A DNA stretch of 12,361 nucleotides from CAZJBP01 sp964544115 (GTDB taxonomy: Bacteria > Verrucomicrobiota > Kiritimatiellia > UBA8416 > JADHWI01): assembly GCA_964544115.1 (NCBI GenBank), contig CAZJBP010000113.1, positions 1 to 12,361 on the forward strand, written 5' to 3'. A program made the position numbers and the translations under genes. This document shows, in pieces, positions 6,753-12,361 of this stretch. The notes below the pieces were generated by a model, which worked only from the letters and a program-made list of their open reading frames with translations, made no database searches and was not told where the DNA came from. The stretch's first letter is position 1; each line of letters starts with the position of its first letter.

Positions 6753-7934
6753 TTACGTGTGGCGAAGGCCGAGGATGCTGAGGAAGAAGCTGAAGAGGAT
6801 CGTCTGGAACGAGAGCGCGGTGACGGTCGTGCCGGGGATCGCCCAGCGCATGGTGTGGCTGTAGTCGAGCTGGCCGAGGTCGTTCACGACCCACTGCTGC
6901 ACGGCGCCGCCCAGCAGGAAGAGGCCCACGGCCAGGCCGGCGAGCGACAGCAGCAGCGTGCGCTCGAGGGTGATCACGCCGAACAGCCGCCCGATCCGCG
7001 GGTCGGGCGGCAGTAGCTTTTCGTTGGCGGCGTAGGTCTTGGCCAGCACCCCGAACACCCACGCCTGGTACCCGCAGATGATGGCCAGGCTGGCGAACAG
7101 GAGCGTGTGCGCATCGGGGTACACGCCGAAGACGCGCAGGCCGGGCATGGCCACGGCGTACCCCAGCAGGCCCAGCGCGATCAGGATCGAGCCGGGGATC
7201 AGGAAGAGCCACCGGGGGCTGGACAGCAGAAAGAACCGGATCGTGCGCCACCCGTCGCGGAAGGTCTTGAGGTGCGGGGCGTGCGCCTTGCGGCCGTCGG
7301 GGTGCAGCGTGATGGGCACCTCCCCCACCCGCGCGCCGAAGAGGCTCGCCTTGATGATCATCTCCGTGGCGAACTCCATCCCCGTGCAGCGCTGGTTCAG
7401 GCGGAGGTACAAGTCCTTGGTGAATCCGCGCATGCCGCAGTAGACGTCGTGGATCGTCGCCCCGAACCAGAGGCGCGTGAGGAATGAGAACAGCGGGTTG
7501 CCCACCCAGCGGTGCAGGAACGGCATCGCGCCCGGCTTGACGGTGCCGCCCCCGCGCGGCAAACGGCAGCCCTGGACCAGCTCATAGCCCTGGCGCAGCT
7601 TCTCCACGAACTTCGGCAGTTCGAGGAAGTCGTAGCTGTCGTCGGCATCCCCCATGATGACGAAGCGCCCGCGCGCCGCCGCGATGCCGCCCATCAGGGC
7701 GCTGCCGTAGCCCTTCTCCGCCACGGGAACAACCCGCGCGCCGCCGGCCTGGGCCGCCTCGATCGATCCGTCCGTGCTGCCGTTGTCGGCGACGATGACT
7801 TCGTAGCGAAACCCGGCGGCCTGGGCTGCCTGATGCGCCTTGCGGATGCAGACGGCCAGCGTGTCGACCTCGTTGAGGCACGGCATCACCACCGAAACTT
7901 CGAGATCCAAGGCGTTTGCGTTCGATTCGGTCAT
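6753..7934 (-). CDS. GT2 polyprenyl-phosphate sugar synthase-like, four membrane spans
   Basis: The 393-residue product starts with a GT-A family 2 domain close to the dolichyl-phosphate mannose/glucose synthase group: VVMPCLNE (15-22), VADNGSTDGS (48-57), the substrate-metal motif GDADDSYDF (95-103) and the CGMRGF segment that follows the acceptor region. The family moves a sugar from a nucleotide donor to a polyprenyl phosphate at the inner face of the membrane. Four hydrophobic segments follow, at about 243-265, 278-303, 328-350 and 370-391; an extra membrane domain of this sort is seen in many bacterial and archaeal members. The ATG at 7934 has GGAG about 10 nt upstream. As the first gene of the minus-strand cluster it could make the lipid-linked sugar used by the downstream fusion protein. 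Donor and lipid are not readable from sequence. Confidence 0.9.
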   Translation of the reverse strand: MTESNANALDLEVSVVMPCLNEVDTLAVCIRKAHQAAQAAGFRYEVIVADNGSTDGSIEAAQAGGARVVPVAEKGYGSALMGGIAAARGRFVIMGDADDSYDFLELPKFVEKLRQGYELVQGCRLPRGGGTVKPGAMPFLHRWVGNPLFSFLTRLWFGATIHDVYCGMRGFTKDLYLRLNQRCTGMEFATEMIIKASLFGARVGEVPITLHPDGRKAHAPHLKTFRDGWRTIRFFLLSSPRWLFLIPGSILIALGLLGYAVAMPGLRVFGVYPDAHTLLFASLAIICGYQAWVFGVLAKTYAANEKLLPPDPRIGRLFGVITLERTLLLSLAGLAVGLFLLGGAVQQWVVNDLGQLDYSHTMRWAIPGTTVTALSFQTILFSFFLSILGLRHT

Positions 7935-8094
7935 CGCTCTTCCGCTCCGAGGGCCACACGCCGACGGCGTCCGCGGGTCCGCGCGTCACTGTGGGGCTTG
8001 ACTCTACCAACCGACTGCCCCCAGGGGCAACGCTATATGCAGCTTGATCGAACGCGTGTCGCGGGTACTGTACCGGCTGGCGCGGAGAGGAGTA

Positions 8095-8235
8095 GCACCC
8101 CTTCAGGGTGCGGAGGAATGCGTCATAGGCATGCATTCCCAGGGCGTTGCCCTGGGCTATCGAATGGCAGGCCTTCAGCCTGCCGTTGCGCACCCCGAAG
8201 GGGTGCCATTCGATAGCCAGGGGCGCAGCCCCTGG
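8095..8235. repeat. Composite palindromic repeat element of nested hairpins
   Basis: Six perfect small hairpins sit side by side: GCACCC/GGGTGC with loop CTTCA (8095-8111), GGAATGC/GCATTCC (8115-8139), CCCAGGGC/GCCCTGGG with loop GTT (8138-8156), GGCAGGC/GCCTGCC with loop CTTCA (8166-8184), GCACCCC/GGGGTGC with loop GAA (8190-8206) and CCAGGGGC/GCCCCTGG with loop GCA (8217-8235). In addition the 15-base GGCTATCGAATGGCA (8155-8169) is exactly complementary to 8204-8218, so the middle two hairpins can lie on a long stem as a cruciform or cloverleaf. No coding potential is believable. The design suggests a dispersed repeat family; I recall similar motifs giving spurious short proteins in planctomycete annotations, which is memory, not a search result. 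Confidence 0.85.
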
Positions 8236-8292
8236 ACACTGCGAATCCACGGTTGTCCGCCGGAGCGGTGGCAACATGGCGCCACTTGGCGC

Positions 8293-8321
8293 TTTCCACG
8301 CGCGGCGCGCTCCGGTAGGAT
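8293..8321 (+). promoter_or_regulatory. Candidate promoter of the receiver-ATPase operon
   Basis: TTTCCA (8293-8298) and TAGGAT (8316-8321) are 17 bp apart; each matches four of six bases of the sigma-70 consensus. A start of transcription near 8328 would give a leader of about 60 nt made almost wholly of the hairpin at 8335-8368. The match is moderate and rests on sequence alone. Confidence 0.35.
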
Positions 8322-8334
8322 GCCGACCGCGATG

Positions 8335-8368
8335 GGGCGCTTGCCGCCGCACCGGTGCGCAAGCCCCC
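8335..8368 (+). promoter_or_regulatory. Leader hairpin before the receiver gene
   Basis: GCTTGC (8339-8344) pairs with GCAAGC (8359-8364), GGG (8335-8337) can pair with CCC (8366-8368) across one mismatch, and inside lies the perfect palindrome GCACCGGTGC (8349-8358). The stem ends 5 nt before the Shine-Dalgarno GGGGAGA (8374-8380). No T-run follows, so it is not an intrinsic terminator. It could affect mRNA stability or translation, or be an operator. Confidence 0.4.
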
Positions 8369-8388
8369 AGCGCGGGGAGAGTCACGCG

Positions 8389-8799
8389 ATGGCAAACCGC
8401 AACGCAGAGAATCCGCCCGGGGACACCTCCGCAATCGTCAGGACTCGCGTGCTGCTGGCCGACGATGAGTCCCACGTGCGGACCTACCTGAAGGCAATGG
8501 TGACCGGGCTGCAGTTCGAGGTGGTGGGCGAGGCGTCCAACGGCCGCATGGCCGTCGAGATGTTCCGCCGCCTCAAGCCCGACCTCCTGCTGATGGATCT
8601 GAATATGCCGGTCATGCGCGGCGACGAAGCCCTGAAGGAGATCCTGGCCGAGATGCCGGATGCGCGCGTCGTCATGCTCTCTTCGCTGGCCGACCGGGAG
8701 ACCGTGGAGACCTGTCTCGAACTGGGGGCCGCGCACTACATCCGCAAGGACTGCTCCTGGGATGAAATGAGCGAGGCCATCCTGGAGTCCCTTGAGTAA
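8389..8799 (+). CDS. Stand-alone CheY-like response regulator receiver
   Basis: The 136-residue product is a single receiver domain with no output domain. The acidic pocket Asp25-Asp26, the phospho-acceptor Asp70 in LLLMDLNMP, Ser98 at the Thr/Ser switch position in VVMLSS and Lys120 in YIRKD are all present, so it should be phosphorylatable. The conserved KP after the lysine loop is KD here. The ATG at 8389 has GGGGAGA 8 nt upstream; the open frame further upstream is repeat DNA. Without a DNA-binding domain it must signal by protein contact, as CheY does. It is the first gene of a plus-strand operon with the 52-residue protein and the secretion ATPase, and the likely partner kinase is encoded convergently just beyond. 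Its target is therefore plausibly the ATPase or its assembly partners; that is inference. Confidence 0.92.
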   Translation: MANRNAENPPGDTSAIVRTRVLLADDESHVRTYLKAMVTGLQFEVVGEASNGRMAVEMFRRLKPDLLLMDLNMPVMRGDEALKEILAEMPDARVVMLSSLADRETVETCLELGAAHYIRKDCSWDEMSEAILESLE

Positions 8800-8816
8800 G
8801 GCCGGAATCGCAGGCG

Positions 8817-8823
8817 AGGAGGT
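8817..8823 (+). promoter_or_regulatory. Strong ribosome binding site for the small gene
   Basis: AGGAGGT, a full Shine-Dalgarno, lies 7 nt before the ATG at 8831. It is the best such match in the window and is the main reason to accept the short gene that follows and to prefer 8831 to a TTG at 8792. Confidence 0.75.
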
Positions 8824-8830
8824 GTGCCGG

Positions 8831-8989
8831 ATGCAAAAGTTCGACTTGGACGCGATGCTGAAGGAGATGGAGACCGACCGGCCGCTGATGCGCGCCAACA
8901 TTCACCAGCTATCTCAGGTACAGATTCGCCGGCTCGTCAAGGATCGCAAGACCGGAAAGGGGCGAAGCAGCCGTGATCGAAGCCGCTAA
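8831..8989 (+). CDS. 52-residue basic protein of unknown function
   Basis: I do not recognise this protein. It starts 31 bp after the receiver stop behind a perfect Shine-Dalgarno, and its last 17 bases overlap the start of the ATPase gene, so it looks translated and coupled. The N-terminal half (MQKFDLDAMLKEMETDRP) can form an acidic-amphipathic helix; the middle (NIHQLSQVQIRRLVKD) a second helix; the C-terminal 16 residues are a Lys/Arg/Ser-rich tail. There is no signal peptide, membrane span, cysteine or known motif. Its place between a receiver without output and a PilB/GspE ATPase suggests an adaptor or regulator, or a small pilus-assembly factor. A chance frame carrying only leader function is the alternative. 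Confidence 0.65.
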   Translation: MQKFDLDAMLKEMETDRPLMRANIHQLSQVQIRRLVKDRKTGKGRSSRDRSR

Positions 8990-10664
8990 GTTCTCCGCCG
9001 TCCTCCAGGAAAAGGGCATCCTGTCCGCGGCGGAATGCCGCAGCCTGTTGACGACCTATTCGAACGATTCGTTTGCGGCACTGCTGAACCTGGTCCGCAG
9101 CGATTCCTCACTCCGGGAGGATCTGGGCGTCCTCTGGGGCAATCTGCTCGGCGTGGCCTACGTCGACCCGGCCAAGACGCTGGTCCAATACGACCTGTGC
9201 TCGCGCATGCCGGAGCCCTTCCTTCGCGCAAAGCGCGTGCTGCCGCTCTACGAGCTCGGCGGCGCCGTCACCGTAGCCGTCCCCAACCCCGATGACAAGG
9301 CTCTGCGCTCCGAGATGGAGAACCTGCTCAACGGGTTCGTCAGCCCGGTGTTCGCGTTCCCCGACCAGATCGAGGCGGCGCTGGAGGTCGGCCTCCAGAC
9401 CACCACCGGCATCGAACGCCTGCTGGACAAGAACCTGAAGCGCATGAAGGAGGAGTTCGGGCCGGTCACCGCGGAAACACTGCGCGACCTCAGCGGCGAC
9501 GAGGGGATGCTCGCGTTCACCCGCGGACTCCTGCTGCTGGCTCTGAAGCGGCGCGCCAGCGATATCCACATCGAGCCGCGGAAGAAGAACGCCTCCATCC
9601 GCTTTCGCATCGACGGCGTCCTGCAGGAAGCCTTCACCCTCTCCACGCAACTGCTCAACCCCATCGTGAGCCGCTACAAGATCCTCGCGAACCTGGACAT
9701 CGCCAATAGTCGCCTGCCGCAGGACGGCCGGATAGCTCTGGCACTGGCAGACAGGACCGTCGATGTGCGGTTCTCCAGCCTGCCCACGGCCCACGGCGAG
9801 AAAATCGTCCTGCGCATCCTCGGAGCCACGCAGTTTGCCAGCACTCCGGGCCTCGGCGAACTTGATTTTTCCCAGTCGATTTCCGACGACATCGAGCGGG
9901 TCTCGGCGTCGCCGCACGGCATCTTCCTCGTGACGGGGCCGACAGGATCAGGCAAGAGCACCTCGCTGTGCGCGCTGCTGGCGCACCTTAACCGCCCCGG
10001 CGTGAACATCATGACGGCGGAGGATCCCATCGAGTACATGGTCGACGGCGTCAACCAGACCCAGGTTCACGACGACATTGGCCTGGGCTTTGCGGAGGCC
10101 CTGCGCGCGTTTCTCCGCCAGGACCCCGACATCATCTTCGTCGGCGAGATCCGCGACGCCGAGACCGCCTCGATTGCCGCCCGCGCCGCCCTCACCGGGC
10201 ACCTGGTGCTATCCACGCTGCATACGAATTCAGCCCTCCAGTCCATCACCCGCCTGCTCGACCTGGGGGTGGATCCCACGCTGCTGAGCCCGGCCATGCT
10301 CGGCGTGATGGCCCAGCGGCTGGTGCGCCGGCTCTGCACGGACTGCAAGGCGGCCCACCCGCTTCCGGCCGAACAGCTCGACACCTTCTTCACGTGGGAC
10401 GGGGTCAGCCACCCGGAGGCCTTCCGGGCCGTGGGCTGCAAGGCATGCAACCAGACCGGATTCCAGGGCCGCATGGGCGTGCACGAGCTTATCCTGATGA
10501 ACGACGAACTGCGGGCGCTGATCGCGCGCGCCGCACCGCTGGGCGAGATGCGGGCTGTGGCAGCGGCGGCAGGGTTTAAGCCGCTGCTGTATGACGGCTT
10601 CAAGAAGGCCCTGATGGGGCTGACCTCCTTCGAGGAGATCCTGCGCGTCTGCGCCGGGACGTGA
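8973..10664 (+). CDS. PilB/GspE-type secretion ATPase
   Basis: The 563-residue product is a hexameric traffic ATPase that powers pilin assembly in type IV pili or type II secretion at the cytoplasmic face of the membrane. An N-terminal MshEN/GspE-N-like region (about 1-140) precedes a PAS-like N2 domain with the SDIHIEP segment near 197 and the RecA-like core: Walker A GPTGSGKST (322-330, Lys328), Asp box TAEDPIEY, Walker B region DPDIIFVGEIRD (384-395) and His box TGHLVLSTLHTN. Two CX2C pairs (Cys455/458 and Cys489/492) form the zinc site typical of GspE and PilB and absent from PilT. Length and domains suit PilB or GspE equally. The GTG start at 8973 overlaps the small gene by 17 bp, indicating translational coupling. 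No pilin, GspD, GspF or other assembly gene is nearby, so it is separated from its machine. Confidence 0.94.
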   Translation: MIEAAKFSAVLQEKGILSAAECRSLLTTYSNDSFAALLNLVRSDSSLREDLGVLWGNLLGVAYVDPAKTLVQYDLCSRMPEPFLRAKRVLPLYELGGAVTVAVPNPDDKALRSEMENLLNGFVSPVFAFPDQIEAALEVGLQTTTGIERLLDKNLKRMKEEFGPVTAETLRDLSGDEGMLAFTRGLLLLALKRRASDIHIEPRKKNASIRFRIDGVLQEAFTLSTQLLNPIVSRYKILANLDIANSRLPQDGRIALALADRTVDVRFSSLPTAHGEKIVLRILGATQFASTPGLGELDFSQSISDDIERVSASPHGIFLVTGPTGSGKSTSLCALLAHLNRPGVNIMTAEDPIEYMVDGVNQTQVHDDIGLGFAEALRAFLRQDPDIIFVGEIRDAETASIAARAALTGHLVLSTLHTNSALQSITRLLDLGVDPTLLSPAMLGVMAQRLVRRLCTDCKAAHPLPAEQLDTFFTWDGVSHPEAFRAVGCKACNQTGFQGRMGVHELILMNDELRALIARAAPLGEMRAVAAAAGFKPLLYDGFKKALMGLTSFEEILRVCAGT

Positions 10665-10672
10665 GGCCACCA

Positions 10673-12064
10673 CTAGCGCGGGGCCATCTTTGCCGGCAGG
10701 ACAAACCACAGCGTCGTGCCTTTGCCGGCTCCCTCCGCGGAGGCGCGACGGCGCGACGGGCTCTCCACCCCGATCGAGCCGCCATGCGCCTCGACGGCCA
10801 GCTTGCAGAAGGTAAGCCCCAGTCCGGTGGAATACTTCCTGGCATCCACCTGCCCGAACCGTTCGAAGATCCGCGCGTGGTATTCCGTTGGAATGCCTGA
10901 CCCCTCGTCATCAACCGACACCCGGGCCCGCTCGCCTTCGCGCTCGACGCGCACCCGGACCGTCCCGTCCTCCGGGCTGAACTTGATCGCGTTGTCCAGC
11001 AGGTTCACCAGCACGCGGCGGATGATGTCCGGGTCACACTCGGCGGTGACCGGTCCACCGATCACCTCGACGTCCACCTTCAGCGCGCTCGACTCCGGAC
11101 GCGCCACCTTGTCGGCCTCACGCGCCAGCACGCCGAGGTCGCTGACGACAGGTTGCAAGGGCATCTCGCGGTTCTCCAGGCGGCCGATGTCCAGCAGCGA
11201 GGCAATCATTTCCTGCATGCGGCCCGCCAGCCGGGCGGCCTCAGTGAGGTAGCCGGCCTCAGCCGCGTCCAGCCTGGGTACCGCCGCGCCGCGCAGCACG
11301 CCAAGGTAGCCGTGGATGGTCGACAGGGGGGACTTGAGGTCATGCACGATCATGCGGGTGAGATTGTCCCGCAGGTCTTCGAGCTCCTTCAGGCAGGCGT
11401 AGTTGCGGGCCAGTTGCTCGAGCGCTGCGCTCTTGGCGCGGTTCGCGCTCTCAGCCTCCTCCTTGGCCTGAAGAATCTGCGCCTCGGCGCGCTTGCGCTC
11501 GGTCACATCGCGCATCAGCACCACCGCGCCGGGTCCACCCCGCAGCCCGCCGGTGACGATCTCGATCGGAAACTCCTCGCCGTCGCGGCGCCGGCCCTGG
11601 GCGTAGCCGACGTGAAACCCGATGGTCTGAATGCAGTCGCGGATGCCGGTCGGCCGCCCGGCCACGCGCCGATCGGCGTATAGGAGGTCGGTCGTCCTGC
11701 CGACGACTTCGTCCACCTCGTACCCGAACATCGCCTTCACGCCCACGTTGCACATGGTGATGGTTCGATCCGGGCTGACCACCATGAGGACGTCGGGGTT
11801 GATGCTGGAGATCACCGACTCCAGCGTCTCCTTCCGGCTGAGAGCCACCCGCCAGCGGCGGTACGCCATCCACAGCAACCCCAGCAGCCAGACAAAGAGC
11901 CCCTGCGTCATCAGATCAGCCACGGGCAGATCCGTATACTCAGCTGCAACCGCCTGCAAACCTGCGACGAATTCGACCGATAACTTGTAGCCTGCCAGAA
12001 CCAGCGCGATGGCTATGGCGAGTTTGAGATCCGTCCATTCACGTCCGCCGCGAGTTATTGGCAT
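10673..12064 (-). CDS. Membrane-bound PAS sensor histidine kinase
   Basis: The 463-residue kinase has two N-terminal hydrophobic segments (about 12-32 and 53-68) with a short loop between, a PAS domain (about 77-195, ending in the characteristic MRDVTERK), a short coiled coil (about 200-235), and a HisKA dimerisation domain with His241 in MIVHDLKSP. The ATPase domain follows, with N box VNLLDNAIKFSP, G1 VDDEGSGIP, F box IFERFGQV and G2 STGLGLTFCK. All catalytic elements are intact. The ATG at 12064 is preferred to a GTG at 12073 because the Shine-Dalgarno overlaps the latter. No receiver gene is in its own operon within the window; the stand-alone receiver at 8389-8799 is the natural partner. 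It converges with the ATPase gene, 8 bp between stops. The PAS ligand is unknown. Confidence 0.94.
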   Translation of the reverse strand: MPITRGGREWTDLKLAIAIALVLAGYKLSVEFVAGLQAVAAEYTDLPVADLMTQGLFVWLLGLLWMAYRRWRVALSRKETLESVISSINPDVLMVVSPDRTITMCNVGVKAMFGYEVDEVVGRTTDLLYADRRVAGRPTGIRDCIQTIGFHVGYAQGRRRDGEEFPIEIVTGGLRGGPGAVVLMRDVTERKRAEAQILQAKEEAESANRAKSAALEQLARNYACLKELEDLRDNLTRMIVHDLKSPLSTIHGYLGVLRGAAVPRLDAAEAGYLTEAARLAGRMQEMIASLLDIGRLENREMPLQPVVSDLGVLAREADKVARPESSALKVDVEVIGGPVTAECDPDIIRRVLVNLLDNAIKFSPEDGTVRVRVEREGERARVSVDDEGSGIPTEYHARIFERFGQVDARKYSTGLGLTFCKLAVEAHGGSIGVESPSRRRASAEGAGKGTTLWFVLPAKMAPR

Positions 12065-12071
12065 ACTGCCC

Positions 12072-12077
12072 ACCTCC
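12072..12077 (-). promoter_or_regulatory. Ribosome binding site deciding the kinase start
   Basis: On the minus strand this reads GGAGGT, 7 nt before the ATG at 12064. The in-frame GTG at 12073-12071 falls within it and is rejected as a start. Confidence 0.65.
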
Positions 12078-12124
12078 AGGCCGCCCTGCCTGCCCAGACA
12101 ACATTACATTCACCCACGGGCGGC

Positions 12125-12153
12125 ATGATGACACGGTTTTCGCTCCGCGGCAA
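12125..12153 (-). promoter_or_regulatory. Weak candidate promoter of the kinase gene
   Basis: On the minus strand, TTGCCG (12153-12148) and CATCAT (12130-12125) are 17 bp apart, each with four of six consensus bases. The start would fall near 12118, about 53 nt before the ATG. A TAATGT further down (near 12100) is an alternative -10 without a good partner. Confidence 0.28.
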
Positions 12154-12287
12154 GGCGCCAGCGCGGGCGCACCTGTGCTTGGCGCATCTCCGTTTCGGTG
12201 CACGCCGGATGGTCGCACGCCTATATCCGCGCGGCCCTGAGCGCGAAAGGCGGCGGGAGGGGGCCCGAAACAAGCGGGTACGCCCCC

Positions 12288-12325
12288 CCTTTACCGCCCC
12301 GCCCGAAGGGCCGGGGCGGTGGCGA
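12288..12325 (-). repeat. GC-rich hairpin repeat, right copy, inverted
   Basis: ACCGCCCCGCCC (12293-12304), loop GAA, then GGGCCGGGGCGGT (12308-12320) form a stem with one bulged G. Read on the minus strand the element is TCGCCACCGCCCCGGCCC-loop-arm-TAAAGG, matching the left copy at 4-41 in both arm and flanking bases while the loop differs (TTC against TG). In both places it points toward the nearest gene inside the window (kinase here, argC there). No T-run follows the stem. Confidence 0.75.
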
Positions 12326-12361
12326 ACGTGGCGCGGATCGGGTTGCGGCGGAACCGCCGCT

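Larger units (their letters stand above)
7935..8388. other. Divergent intergenic region with palindromes
   Basis: This 454-bp region separates the divergent minus-strand glycan cluster from the receiver operon and should contain both promoters. From left to right I see a 13-bp palindrome ACGCCG-A-CGGCGT (7958-7970) in the glycan-cluster leader, a TGCCCC/GGGGCA dyad (8016-8029), the composite hairpin element (8095-8235), a GTGGC/GCCAC dyad (8268-8285), the candidate receiver promoter (8293-8321) and a leader hairpin (8335-8368). The receiver frame stays open back to 8044, but that part is repeat, not protein. I could not identify a convincing minus-strand promoter; TATAGC-like bases near 8033-8038 lack a good -35. 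Confidence 0.6.
12065..12361. other. Noncoding region upstream of the kinase
   Basis: No gene is supported in these 297 bases. They hold the kinase ribosome binding site and weak promoter, a G/C-rich stretch (12250-12292), the right copy of the hairpin repeat (12293-12320) and a last dyad GCGGCGG/CCGCCGC (12345-12351 and 12354-12360). Confidence 0.55.

Noticed and set aside
5189..6781. 530-codon plus-strand frame opposite the methyltransferase-GT2 gene
   Set aside because: The composition (Arg, His, Val, Gln rich) is typical of an antisense shadow; the minus strand encodes two intact enzyme domains over the same bases.
7998..8039. TTGACT followed by TATATG as a plus-strand promoter
   Set aside because: The spacing of 30 bp is far outside the usual 16-18 bp.
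7582..8901. Long minus-strand frame spanning the palindromic element
   Set aside because: It runs through the GT2 gene, repeat DNA and the receiver gene in the wrong frame; its middle is translated repeat and no domain is seen.
1..12361. A transposon-like unit, from the inverted repeats at both ends
   Set aside because: The repeats are self-palindromic hairpins with different loops, there is no transposase or target duplication, and the cargo includes housekeeping genes; a dispersed repeat explains it better.

Overview
The window is GC-rich bacterial chromosomal DNA, apparently a draft or metagenome-assembled scaffold, because a run of exactly 100 N's (2669-2768) marks a gap of unknown size. 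No rRNA or ribosomal marker is present, so the taxonomy is inference. The fused glycan enzymes, the orphan PilB/GspE-type ATPase with its own two-component proteins and the dense intergenic palindromes resemble Planctomycetota and related PVC-superphylum genomes more than Proteobacteria or Actinobacteria. I see no transposase, phage gene, CRISPR array, tRNA or rRNA.

Layout. Positions 1-504 are noncoding, with a GC hairpin repeat at the very start, a hexamer-like inverted array and a good sigma-70-type promoter. This leads into argC (505-1563, arginine biosynthesis) and parB (1604-2503, chromosome segregation), on the same strand 40 bp apart. After parB lies a degenerate heptamer array (GATCAGT units) that recurs in inverted orientation and runs into the N gap. 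Beyond the gap is a 5'-truncated M28 zinc enzyme of the glutaminyl-cyclase-like type (2769-3656). A minus-strand cluster follows: a polyprenyl-phosphate-sugar-synthase-like GT2 with four membrane spans (7934-6753), a methyltransferase-GT2 fusion (6733-5003) and a secreted alpha/beta hydrolase (4968-3706). Spacings of 19 and 34 bp suggest one transcript for envelope or extracellular glycan work.

The 454-bp divergent region 7935-8388 contains a composite element of nested perfect hairpins (8095-8235), then a candidate promoter and leader hairpin for a second plus-strand operon: a stand-alone receiver (8389-8799), a 52-residue basic protein I do not recognise (8831-8989) and a PilB/GspE-type secretion ATPase (8973-10664). 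Convergent to it, with only 8 bp between stop codons, is a membrane-bound PAS histidine kinase (12064-10673). My inference is that the kinase, receiver and small protein form a local signalling unit acting on the ATPase, which would drive type IV pilus or type II secretion pilin assembly.

A second copy of the position-1 hairpin repeat, inverted, lies near the right end (12293-12320), so the window is bracketed by inverted copies of one repeat family. The least explained material is the intergenic repeats (four architectures in 12 kb) and the small protein welded between receiver and ATPase.
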